In this document: positions 54,283 to 62,561 of the stretch, piece after piece | How positions within the stretch are numbered: position 1 is the first letter of the stretch | Layout of the letters: every line of letters starts with the position of its first letter | Assembly (NCBI RefSeq): GCF_016552165.1 | Contig: NZ_JACVDA010000004.1 | Span: 1-64,000 of the forward strand | DNA: 64,000 nucleotides | DNA from: Parvimonas parva | GTDB taxonomy: Bacteria; Bacillota; Clostridia; Tissierellales; Peptoniphilaceae | Direction of reading: 5' to 3' | Notes under the pieces: model-generated | The model's input: the letters and a program-made list of their open reading frames with translations, nothing else | The model's database searches: none | What the model was told of the DNA's origin: nothing | Made by a program: the position numbers and the translations under genes

Positions 54283-56001
54283 TCAGTCTTTTTTCGATTC
54301 TATTTGTTTTGTTATCATCTTGTAATAATGACCCTTTTTCTCAAATAATTCTGCATGATTTCCAATCTCTTCTATTTTTCCTTTATTCAGCAAAATGATT
54401 TGATCTGCATTTTTTATCGTATGAAGTCTGTGTGCAATAACAAACACTGTTTTTCCTTTTATTAAATGCTCAAAGGCTTTGTTAATCTTCATTTCATTAT
54501 CCGCATCTAATGATGCTGTGAATTCATCTAATAGTAATATTGGAGCATTTTTCAAAATAGCTCTGGCAATACTAATTCTTTGCTTTTCACCTCCAGAAAG
54601 AGATGTTCCTCCTTCAGCGACTTTCGTATTATAGCTCTCCGGCAATGAAGTGATAAAATCATGACAACAAGCTATTTTTGAAGCCTCTATTACATCGTCA
54701 TAACTTGCATTCGGATTTCCTATCAGAATATTGTTAAATATAGTATCTGATAGCAAAATATTTTCTTGGAACACAGCTCCAACTGAAGCTAATAAACTAT
54801 CAGGATTGATATTTTTAATATTCTTATTGCCAATTAAAATTTCTCCATTTGTTACATCCCAAAATCTTGCAACTAAATTCATTATTGTACTTTTCCCTGC
54901 CCCAGATTCTCCAATTAGAGCTGTTACACTTCCCTCATTTGCCGTAAAACTTATATTATGCAATACCTCTTTATTATCATCGTATGAGAAATAAACATCT
55001 TTAAATTCCACAGAATAACTACATATTTCATCTTCCTTATTATCGAAATCAAATGTTTTATACTTCATAACTTCATCCAAATTATTGGAAGCAATTTTCA
55101 GGTTTTTTAGCATAATATAGTATCTTTCAAATGAGCTTAAAATCCCTGACAAAGCAATTCCCATAACCATGAAAGCGATAAGTGATTCTCCTTTAAAATC
55201 TCCTTCTAAAAACAAATAGCCCCCACCCAACAGAGTCATTGGGATTATGAAATTCACTAATGAAGCATATAGTGCTGTTGGTAGTGCCAACTTCATTTCA
55301 GTGCTAATGCCATTTTTTCTCACTAAATCCATATTGTTTTTTAATCTCTCGAAATTTGATGCCTGCATATTATATGCTCTGAAAACCTTAATACCGCCTA
55401 TATATTCCAATACAGTGGAAATCATAGTTTCATTTATCCTTCGTTTATCTATCTCCAGTATTTTGGCTGTTTTTTCTCCAAAGATTAAGATAGGAATGGA
55501 AAGAAAAATCACAAAGCATTCTGCAAGAGCCAGTTTATAATTGATAAAAAATGTACCAATTATCAGAAATATACACATCGTTGCCATTTTTATTAAGAAT
55601 GGCAATGTGTGTGAAAGCAATCCTTCAAAACTTGTCAAATCATTTGTTAAAGTATTGATTAAATATCCTTTGCTATTTTTATTAAAGTATCCTAAACTTA
55701 ATTTTCTAAAATGATTAGCTAATTTAATTCTCAATTCCCCTGTAATCTCAAAAGAATTTTCAAAAGACATTAAGTAACTTTTTCTATATGCTAAAATTCT
55801 CAGTATCACAGCCGCCAGACATACAACAGTATATTTGACTACGCCGTTCATATTTAATGTCCCGTTGAAAATATCAATAATCGTCAAATACAAAATAAAA
55901 TATGTCACCATACTTCCTAAGCTGTCTAAGCACATAAGAAATATAGGGAAATACAGTTTTCCAAAATTTTTTCCTATCAATTTTTTTATATCTTTAACCA
56001 T
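54283..56001 (-). CDS. ABC half-transporter, type IV fold (membrane + ATPase), second
   Basis: 572 aa. Six membrane helices (about 15-300), then an ATPase: Walker A GESGAGKS, signature LSGGEKQR, Walker B ILLLDEFTASLD, His in VIAHRLHT. Likely heterodimer with the next protein. Related to YbtP/YbtQ-, IrtA/B-like pairs that are sometimes importers despite the exporter fold. ATG at 56001 with GGGGGG upstream; the frame to 56055 overlaps the other gene. Confidence 0.9.
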   Translation of the reverse strand: MVKDIKKLIGKNFGKLYFPIFLMCLDSLGSMVTYFILYLTIIDIFNGTLNMNGVVKYTVVCLAAVILRILAYRKSYLMSFENSFEITGELRIKLANHFRKLSLGYFNKNSKGYLINTLTNDLTSFEGLLSHTLPFLIKMATMCIFLIIGTFFINYKLALAECFVIFLSIPILIFGEKTAKILEIDKRRINETMISTVLEYIGGIKVFRAYNMQASNFERLKNNMDLVRKNGISTEMKLALPTALYASLVNFIIPMTLLGGGYLFLEGDFKGESLIAFMVMGIALSGILSSFERYYIMLKNLKIASNNLDEVMKYKTFDFDNKEDEICSYSVEFKDVYFSYDDNKEVLHNISFTANEGSVTALIGESGAGKSTIMNLVARFWDVTNGEILIGNKNIKNINPDSLLASVGAVFQENILLSDTIFNNILIGNPNASYDDVIEASKIACCHDFITSLPESYNTKVAEGGTSLSGGEKQRISIARAILKNAPILLLDEFTASLDADNEMKINKAFEHLIKGKTVFVIAHRLHTIKNADQIILLNKGKIEEIGNHAELFEKKGHYYKMITKQIESKKD

Positions 56002-56011
56002 ACTATCCCCC

Positions 56012-57745
56012 CTACTCAACATAATTTTGTATATAAATATTCCACATATCTGCATAATGCCCGCCTAAATCAATAAGCTCATTATGTGCCCCTTGTTCAA
56101 CAATTTTCCCTTTTTCAAAAACCACAATTTTATCAGCATTCTTTATTGTGTGCAGTCTGTGAGCAATCATAATCACTGTTTTATTCTTTAATAAGTTCTC
56201 TAATGCAATTTGAATCTTATGTTCATTTTCAATATCGGAATAAGATGTCGCTTCATCAAAAATAATAATCGGGGCATCCTTTAAGATCGCTCTTGCAATG
56301 CTGATTCTCTGCTTTTGACCTCCAGATAATTTAAAGCCTTTATCACCAATTTTAGTTTTATATCCATCAGGCAAGCCAGAAATAAAATCATGTATTTGAG
56401 CATTTTTGGCAGCATAATATACTTCTTCTTCATTGACATTTAAGCCCATTCTGATATTTTCAAATAATGTATCCTCCATAATAAAGACATCTTGAAAAAC
56501 AAAAGAAATTGATGCCATAAGCGAGTCCGTACTTAACTCATTAATTGGAATACCGGATATTCTAATTTCGCCACTGTCAACATTCCAATACCTTCCTATC
56601 AGTGTTGCAGCAGTCGTTTTACCTGCTCCCGATTCACCAACAAATGCAGTAAATGATTTAGGCTCTATCTTCATTGAAATATTTTTCAATACAAGGTTGT
56701 TTTCATCATATCCAAAATTCACATTTTCAAATTCTATTTCTAACGATTCTGATTTAACCCTTTTTTCGCCGTTTTTTTCAACAGGAGCAGAAAATAATTT
56801 CTTTATATTTACAAGCCCGCTATTTAGCTCTATTCTTCCCATAGCGATATTGAACAAATTAAAAAATGTTCTATAAAAACACATCGTCAATAACATAAAT
56901 ACAAGTAATTCTTGTGATGAAATCAATTTATTTAAATATAAATAGCCTCCAATAGGTAAAGTAAATAGCACTCCTGAATCTAAGATTACAATCGTGAATG
57001 CGAGTGGATAACAAGAGCATTTAGCCATATCTTTAAGACATTTAGTATATTTTTTTGATGATTTGCTTAAGCTGACAAACTTATCTGCTGTCAGTCCAAA
57101 CATTTTTATTATGGACATACAGTTCACATATTCATTCGTTACTCCCATCACCTCCGAAAATGTATTGGTATACTTCATTGTTAAATCTGGATATTTTCTC
57201 ATCATGAATGTAGGTAAAAAAACACCCACAATAACGGGTATTATCATAACCAATGTCATCCAAATGTTTATACGAAACATTAATACAATCGCTATAACAG
57301 GAATTACTATTGCCTGAATTATCTCAACTAAATTATGTGCTATAAAGACCTCAAGTTTTTCTATATCGTCAAATAACGCTGCTTTTAATTCTCCTGTTGA
57401 TTTATTGTTGAAAAACCCCAAATTTACTTTTGATAGATATTCCAAAGCTTCCATTTTTAAACGGTGCATAATGTTGTAGGCTGCGACATGAGTACATATC
57501 ATTGTTGCCGACATCAAAATATTTTGTAAGATGGTCGATATAACCATAACCAATGACCACATCAATACTGTATGAATGTTTAGAGTCTTACCTATTAAAG
57601 ATAAAATCATCTGATACAAAATAACATAGGGGGTAAATGATAAAACTCCACTGAATATCCCTAACAATACACCTATAAAAATTTTGACTTTTTCATATTT
57701 CAACAATGAAAATATACTTATGTTTTTTTCATCAAGTCTTTCCAT
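56012..57745 (-). CDS. ABC half-transporter, type IV fold (membrane + ATPase), first
   Basis: 577 aa. Six membrane helices, then ATPase with Walker A GESGAGKT, signature LSGGQKQR, Walker B IIIFDEATSYSD, and His in MIAHRLHT. It pairs with the gene 10 nt downstream. First gene of the minus-strand operon, divergent from araC. Confidence 0.9.
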   Translation of the reverse strand: MERLDEKNISIFSLLKYEKVKIFIGVLLGIFSGVLSFTPYVILYQMILSLIGKTLNIHTVLMWSLVMVISTILQNILMSATMICTHVAAYNIMHRLKMEALEYLSKVNLGFFNNKSTGELKAALFDDIEKLEVFIAHNLVEIIQAIVIPVIAIVLMFRINIWMTLVMIIPVIVGVFLPTFMMRKYPDLTMKYTNTFSEVMGVTNEYVNCMSIIKMFGLTADKFVSLSKSSKKYTKCLKDMAKCSCYPLAFTIVILDSGVLFTLPIGGYLYLNKLISSQELLVFMLLTMCFYRTFFNLFNIAMGRIELNSGLVNIKKLFSAPVEKNGEKRVKSESLEIEFENVNFGYDENNLVLKNISMKIEPKSFTAFVGESGAGKTTAATLIGRYWNVDSGEIRISGIPINELSTDSLMASISFVFQDVFIMEDTLFENIRMGLNVNEEEVYYAAKNAQIHDFISGLPDGYKTKIGDKGFKLSGGQKQRISIARAILKDAPIIIFDEATSYSDIENEHKIQIALENLLKNKTVIMIAHRLHTIKNADKIVVFEKGKIVEQGAHNELIDLGGHYADMWNIYIQNYVE

Positions 57746-57902
57746 GTTCTCTCACCTCTTTATCGTTTATTATCACTAATAGGGTATGATAAAGGAAAAA
57801 ATAAATCAACATATTGCATTTCATAAATAATCCAGTCTAAATATTGATGTAACCCCTTTATTTAAGCCATTTTTATCGTTTTTTTCGTTTAATAATTAAA
57901 AA

Positions 57903-57934
57903 TATCGTGATATAAATTTGGTTGATTATGATAT
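57903..57934 (+). promoter_or_regulatory. Paired 11-bp direct repeats, probable AraC-type site upstream of araC
   Basis: TATCGTGATAT (57903-57913) and GATTATGATAT (57924-57934), starts exactly 21 bp (two turns) apart. The second overlaps the -35 of the araC promoter. The same spacing and motif recur downstream of araC (58961, 58982), which supports a real operator. Confidence 0.6.
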
Positions 57935-57950
57935 TAAATTATGGTAGAAT
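57922..57950 (+). promoter_or_regulatory. Promoter of araC
   Basis: TTGATT (57922-57927), 17-bp spacer, TAGAAT (57945-57950); a second -10 TATAAT follows at 57953. araC starts at 57977 after AAGGAGG. The divergent ABC operon starts about 180 bp away on the other strand; its promoter is not clear. Confidence 0.55.
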
Positions 57951-57976
57951 GATATAATGATAAGGAGGTATGTTTC

Positions 57977-58951
57977 ATGAAAAAAACAGTCATTAAATAT
58001 TACGAAGAGCTTCCACAAAATTTGCATTTTTATAAAATAGAAGAAGAGTCAACATTAGGTAATAATTTCTACCGAATGAATGCCGAATATGGTTGTGGTA
58101 GTGTGCAAGTAATGAATTTCCACAATCAATTTCTAATTATTATTGCCGACTTTATCCCAAGTAACAATTTTGAAAAGGTATCTGAAATAGAAGAAGAATA
58201 TTTTGAAATCAGTCAATTTGAAACAGATTCCAGTTACTTCAAGGTAGGCGGAAAAAAAGTGAAACAAGTAGATAAGGGAATTTGTTGTTATGCAAATACA
58301 AGAAAAAGTGCCTATGCTTTTTGTGAGTCAAACAAATCAACCTGTTTTACAAAAGTAATCATAACAAAGAAATACTTTGATTCATTTTTAGAAGAAAGAT
58401 TTGGTAATGCCTATGAAACCTCAAAAGATGCTTTAGACTTTCTTGTAGAAAACCCCAACTCTCCGGAATTAAATTTTGTTTTTCAGCAAATAAAAGATTG
58501 TCCTGCTGTTGGAAATACCAGAAATTTATATATGGAAGGAAAGGTAATTGAAATACTTTCGCTTATAACAAACACGATAGAAATGAAAAAAAATCGTCCT
58601 CATATTTCTGTAAAATTAGATCGTAAAGACAAGCGTTCATTGAATAAAGTTATTACATTCATGAAACATAATCTTTCATCCTATCCTTCTATTGAAGAAT
58701 TGTCTAAAATAGCTAATATGAGCTGTTCTCGTTTCCAAATGGCTTTTAGACAAGTATACGGGACAACTGTTTACGAGTATCTAAAAGTAATGCGAATGAA
58801 TTATGCTCTTCTTTTATTACAGGATACGGATGATAAGATTTATCATATTGCTCTAAAAGTCGGATACAAAAATGCAGGGCATTTCGCAAAAATTTTTAAA
58901 TCAACATTTAAGATGAGTCCTATGGAATATCGTAATATTCACCATCTATAG
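57977..58951 (+). CDS. AraC-family transcriptional regulator
   Basis: 324 aa. N-terminal ligand-binding half not similar to a named type that I recognise. The C-terminal 100 residues are the double helix-turn-helix: SIEELSKIANMSCSRFQMAFRQVYGTTVYEYL and IYHIALKVGYKNAGHFAKIFKSTFKMSPMEYR, a typical AraC signature. Similar regulators (YbtA, PchR) control siderophore genes. It lies between the divergent exporter unit and the nik-type importer and probably governs both through the 21-bp spaced repeats. Confidence 0.92.
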   Translation: MKKTVIKYYEELPQNLHFYKIEEESTLGNNFYRMNAEYGCGSVQVMNFHNQFLIIIADFIPSNNFEKVSEIEEEYFEISQFETDSSYFKVGGKKVKQVDKGICCYANTRKSAYAFCESNKSTCFTKVIITKKYFDSFLEERFGNAYETSKDALDFLVENPNSPELNFVFQQIKDCPAVGNTRNLYMEGKVIEILSLITNTIEMKKNRPHISVKLDRKDKRSLNKVITFMKHNLSSYPSIEELSKIANMSCSRFQMAFRQVYGTTVYEYLKVMRMNYALLLLQDTDDKIYHIALKVGYKNAGHFAKIFKSTFKMSPMEYRNIHHL

Positions 58952-58960
58952 CATATATGG

Positions 58961-58992
58961 TATCATGATATTTTTTATATGTATCACAATAT
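58961..58992 (+). promoter_or_regulatory. Paired 11-bp direct repeats, probable AraC-type site upstream of the nik-type operon
   Basis: TATCATGATAT (58961-58971) and TATCACAATAT (58982-58992), again exactly 21 bp apart. A third related copy, TATCGTAATAT, is inside the last codons of araC (58928-58938). The site lies in front of the nik-type operon. Confidence 0.6.
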
Positions 58993-59108
58993 TTTAACTT
59001 ATTGTTCTTATACCTCTTCTTAAATCCTTATTTTCAGCGATTAAACATGGACTTTTAGCGTTTTTTTAATGAAACTAATCGCCCTTGTTTATAAGTCTAA
59101 TATAATGT

Positions 59109-59148
59109 AAAATGTGAGTTAGTTAAGCTAGGCTAACTCACATTTTTT
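59109..59148 (+). terminator. Leader terminator/attenuator upstream of the nik-type operon
   Basis: Perfect 14-bp stem (59109-59122 with 59133-59146), 10-nt loop, ending in six T. It directly follows a TATAAT at 59101-59106 and precedes the AAGGAGG of the first permease. It either ends the araC transcript or regulates entry into the operon. Confidence 0.75.
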
Positions 59149-59166
59149 AGTTAAGGAGGGATTATT

Positions 59167-60102
59167 TTGAGAATCATAAATAAATTTTTCAGATTGGTTT
59201 TAGTGCTATTTATGATCAGTATAATATCCTTTTTTCTGGCAAATATATCCTCCATTGACTCTGCTGAAACAATCGGACATCATCTGTATGGTAATCCAAG
59301 CCAAGAACAAATTGAAAATATTCGTATAGAGAAAGGATTGGATAAACCTGCACCTATTCAATATATAAAATGGTTGCAACACGCATTGGTTGGTGATTTA
59401 GGAATATCCTATCAAACATCAAATCCTGTATTAAGCGATATTAAAGATAAACTTTTTGCCACTGTTAAACTGGTAATTGTATCTCTTTTTTTTATTGCGG
59501 TGATTACTATTCCTCTTAGTTTAGTTTCAGCGTACAAAAAAGATACTTTAATAGATAAATCTATTCAAGTTATAACCATATTAGGTATTTCTGTGCCTTC
59601 ATTTTGGCTCGGATATGTACTTTTATCTATATTTGCAATTAAACTTCCCATTTTTAAAGTTGTCGAATACGGAAACTTTAGAAGTTTGATTCTTCCAGCA
59701 GCAACTCTGGCAGCACCTGTTATTTCTTCATCTGTAAAGATATTAAGAACCACACTATTAGAAAATTCCGAGCAGGAATATGTTACATACGCCAGAGCAA
59801 GAGGATTATCCTACAAAAGAATATTATACGCACACATTCTAAAAAACTCTCTTCCCCCAATGATTACTTTATTTTTTCAAAATATAGGAATGATGATTGC
59901 AGGAAGTGTAATTGTGGAGAATGTATTCTCATGGCCGGGACTCGGAGCATATTTTATGTCAGCCATTGTAAATCGAGATACTCCAGCAATTACCGGTTGT
60001 ATGTTAATACTTGGTATGATCTTCGTTATATCAAACTATGTATCCGAAAGTATCAATCATTTTTTAAATCCTCATATTTTTACTATAGAGGAGGATAATT
60101 AA
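59167..60102 (+). CDS. nikB: ABC transporter permease, nickel/peptide (NikB/DppB) type
   Basis: 311 aa, six membrane helices. N-terminal FFLANISSIDSAETIGHHLYG and the EAA motif region YARARGLSYKRILYAHILKNSLPPM are typical. Start is TTG with AAGGAGGG seven nt upstream. First gene of the operon; the symbol is based on family and on the binding protein, not on proof of nickel transport. Confidence 0.85.
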   Translation: MRIINKFFRLVLVLFMISIISFFLANISSIDSAETIGHHLYGNPSQEQIENIRIEKGLDKPAPIQYIKWLQHALVGDLGISYQTSNPVLSDIKDKLFATVKLVIVSLFFIAVITIPLSLVSAYKKDTLIDKSIQVITILGISVPSFWLGYVLLSIFAIKLPIFKVVEYGNFRSLILPAATLAAPVISSSVKILRTTLLENSEQEYVTYARARGLSYKRILYAHILKNSLPPMITLFFQNIGMMIAGSVIVENVFSWPGLGAYFMSAIVNRDTPAITGCMLILGMIFVISNYVSESINHFLNPHIFTIEEDN

Positions 60103-60921
60103 ATGTTTCGCAAAATACTTGCCAACAAACAACTATTATTCGGTTTATCACTGATAATAATTTTTATTACTATCGCTATATTCGCACCATTGATTGCACC
60201 AAATAACCCTTATGAAGTAGACATTAGCCAGAAGTTTCTGACTCCATCTCACAACTTTCCTTTAGGTACAGATCAATTAGGGCGTTGTGTTTTATCAAGG
60301 CTTATTTATGGAGCCCGATACTCACTTAGCATTGCATTTCCAAGTATTTTCATTTTAGCCTTGATTAGTACCATTGTCGGAACTATAAGTGCTTGGTTTG
60401 AAGGTTTTTTAGATAAACTAATTTTGTTGCTTTGTGATGTTTTTATGGCATTTCCACCTATTGTCATTGTTCTATCTCTTTTAGGAATACTTGGTCAAGG
60501 CAGCATAAATTTAATCATTTCCATAATTTTATCTATGTGGATTTGGTTTGTAAAAGTAATTAGAAGTTATGTTCTAATTGAGAAAAGGAAGAACTATATC
60601 ATTGCAGCTAAAATTTCAGGATGCAACTCCATAGAAATTATAGTTAAACATATATTTCCTAATATTGCTCCTCTCATAGTTGTGTATTTTAGTACAGGAA
60701 TTGCAGCTATTATTCTAATGATTTCAGGTTATTCCTTTTTAGGCGTAGGACTATCTGAAAACATTCCGGAATGGGGAATTATGTTGTCAAACTCAAAACA
60801 ATACCTATACTCAAATCCAACACTTATTATTTATCCCGGATTATGTATTCTTCTAACTTCTGCCGGATTTAATATTTTTGGAGAATCTTTAAGAGATGTA
60901 CTTTCCCCGAAGGAGGATTAG
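60103..60921 (+). CDS. nikC: ABC transporter permease, nickel/peptide (NikC/DppC) type
   Basis: 272 aa, six membrane helices. LAPLIAPNNPYEVDISQKFL...HNFPLGTDQLGRCVLSRLIYGAR is the hallmark of this half. It begins directly at the end of nikB with GAGGA upstream and forms the channel with it. Confidence 0.87.
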   Translation: MFRKILANKQLLFGLSLIIIFITIAIFAPLIAPNNPYEVDISQKFLTPSHNFPLGTDQLGRCVLSRLIYGARYSLSIAFPSIFILALISTIVGTISAWFEGFLDKLILLLCDVFMAFPPIVIVLSLLGILGQGSINLIISIILSMWIWFVKVIRSYVLIEKRKNYIIAAKISGCNSIEIIVKHIFPNIAPLIVVYFSTGIAAIILMISGYSFLGVGLSENIPEWGIMLSNSKQYLYSNPTLIIYPGLCILLTSAGFNIFGESLRDVLSPKED

Positions 60922-60923
60922 AT

Positions 60924-61727
60924 ATGAATACACTACTTCAAGTTAGAAATTTAAGTGTGATACACAGAAAAACAAAACAGAAATTGGTCAATAATGTAAA
61001 TTTCAGTCTTAATAAGAGCGAGATTTTAGGTATTATCGGTGAAAGTGGAAGTGGCAAAACATTAACTTGTCGTTGTATCCTTGATCTGTTGAGTAAAAAA
61101 ACATTTGATATAAGCGGTGAAATTATATTTGAGAATAAAAACATCATTTCTTTACCTGAAGAAAAATTGAATTTAATTCGTGGAAATAAAATAGCACTAA
61201 TAATGCAAAATCCTATTGTTGCCTTTGATCCTATGACAAGAATAGGCAAGCAAATGATTGAATCAATACAAATACACAAAAACTTACACAAAAATGAGAT
61301 TCTATCTATGTTAGAGAAAATGCTAATCGAATTTGGAATGAAAGATGTCCACAGAATTTTTCGCAGTTTTCCTTCTCAGCTAAGCGGAGGAATGTTGCAA
61401 AGATTGATGATTATATTAGCTTTGTCATTATCTCCCGACATAATAATTGCAGATGAAGCTACGACTGCACTTGATATAAAAACTCAATCTACTGTTTTAG
61501 ATGAGTTTAAAAAGATAAAGGAAATGGGAATTTCACTTATAATCGTTACTCATGATTTTGGCGTAATCGCAAAACTTGCTGATAATGTAGTTGTTATGAA
61601 AGATGGGAATTTTATTGAAAGTGGAACTGTATACGACATATTTGATTCTCCAAAAAACAGCTATACCAAAGAACTTCTACTTTCCAATCTTTTGAAAGGA
61701 GGTAAAAAAAATGATTGTTGCAAATAG
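60924..61727 (+). CDS. nikD: ABC transporter ATP-binding protein, nickel/peptide (NikD/DppD) type
   Basis: 267 aa. Walker A GESGSGKT, signature QLSGGMLQR, Walker B IIIADEATTALD, His in IVTHDFG. Two bases after the permease. It overlaps the next ATPase gene by 17 nt. Confidence 0.88.
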   Translation: MNTLLQVRNLSVIHRKTKQKLVNNVNFSLNKSEILGIIGESGSGKTLTCRCILDLLSKKTFDISGEIIFENKNIISLPEEKLNLIRGNKIALIMQNPIVAFDPMTRIGKQMIESIQIHKNLHKNEILSMLEKMLIEFGMKDVHRIFRSFPSQLSGGMLQRLMIILALSLSPDIIIADEATTALDIKTQSTVLDEFKKIKEMGISLIIVTHDFGVIAKLADNVVVMKDGNFIESGTVYDIFDSPKNSYTKELLLSNLLKGGKKNDCCK

Positions 61728-62490
61728 TTTGAGTAGAAAATATCAGTGTGATTCATCGGGTAATAAGGAGTTTATATCTGTAGATAATGTTTCATTTACT
61801 TTACTTCCTAACTCATCTTATTCACTGGTTGGTGAAAGCGGATCTGGAAAAAGTACACTTTCTCTAATGCTATCTGCCATTCTTCCCCCCAGTGAAGGCA
61901 CAATTTATTTTAATGATAAAGACATATGGAAAATGAATAAAAAAGAACTTCTCGCTATGAGAAAAGATATGCAACTGGTATTGCAAGACAGTTCTGGAGC
62001 TTTGAATCCCAGAAAAAAGATTTGCGAAAGTCTGTATGAACCTATCAGCAAATTATGCCACTTAGATAAAGCAGAAATCAACTCATTGATTTTATCAACA
62101 TTACAAAAAGTGGAACTTCCTGAAACGGTTTTATCTAAATATCCCCATGAGTTATCTGGCGGACAACAAAGTCGAGTTTGTATAGCAAGGGCAATATGTG
62201 TAAACCCTAAATATATTATTTTCGATGAGTCTGTCAGTGGATTAGATTCAACTGTACGCAAGAAAATTTTAGACCTTCTCATAGATATAAGAATACAAAA
62301 CAATATTACCTACTTATTTATTACTCATGATATTGATGTTGCTCTATATATGGCAAATCACATATTTGTTATGAAAGGAGGAAAAATAGTGGAAGAAATA
62401 CCTAATGCTGTTTCGTATGATTCATTTCATGGAGAATATTCAAGGGAGCTCATCAATGCCCTACCTCCTAAATCTCCATATGACAGATGA
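61711..62490 (+). CDS. nikE: ABC transporter ATP-binding protein, nickel/peptide (NikE/DppF) type
   Basis: 259 aa. Walker A GESGSGKST, signature LSGGQQSR, Walker B YIIFDESVSGLD, with Ser where most have Pro; His in FITHDID. Ribosome site AAAGGAGG lies within the end of nikD. Confidence 0.88.
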   Translation: MIVANSLSRKYQCDSSGNKEFISVDNVSFTLLPNSSYSLVGESGSGKSTLSLMLSAILPPSEGTIYFNDKDIWKMNKKELLAMRKDMQLVLQDSSGALNPRKKICESLYEPISKLCHLDKAEINSLILSTLQKVELPETVLSKYPHELSGGQQSRVCIARAICVNPKYIIFDESVSGLDSTVRKKILDLLIDIRIQNNITYLFITHDIDVALYMANHIFVMKGGKIVEEIPNAVSYDSFHGEYSRELINALPPKSPYDR

Positions 62491-62561
62491 TTTACGAAAC
62501 TACTTAAAGTTAATGATGGGCAAAAACAAAAAAATATAGTTTAAAGAAAGGATGTGTTTTT

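Noticed and set aside
57771-57781. TATCACTAATA as a further AraC half-site before the exporter operon
   Set aside because: Match needs an extra base and there is no partner 21 bp away.
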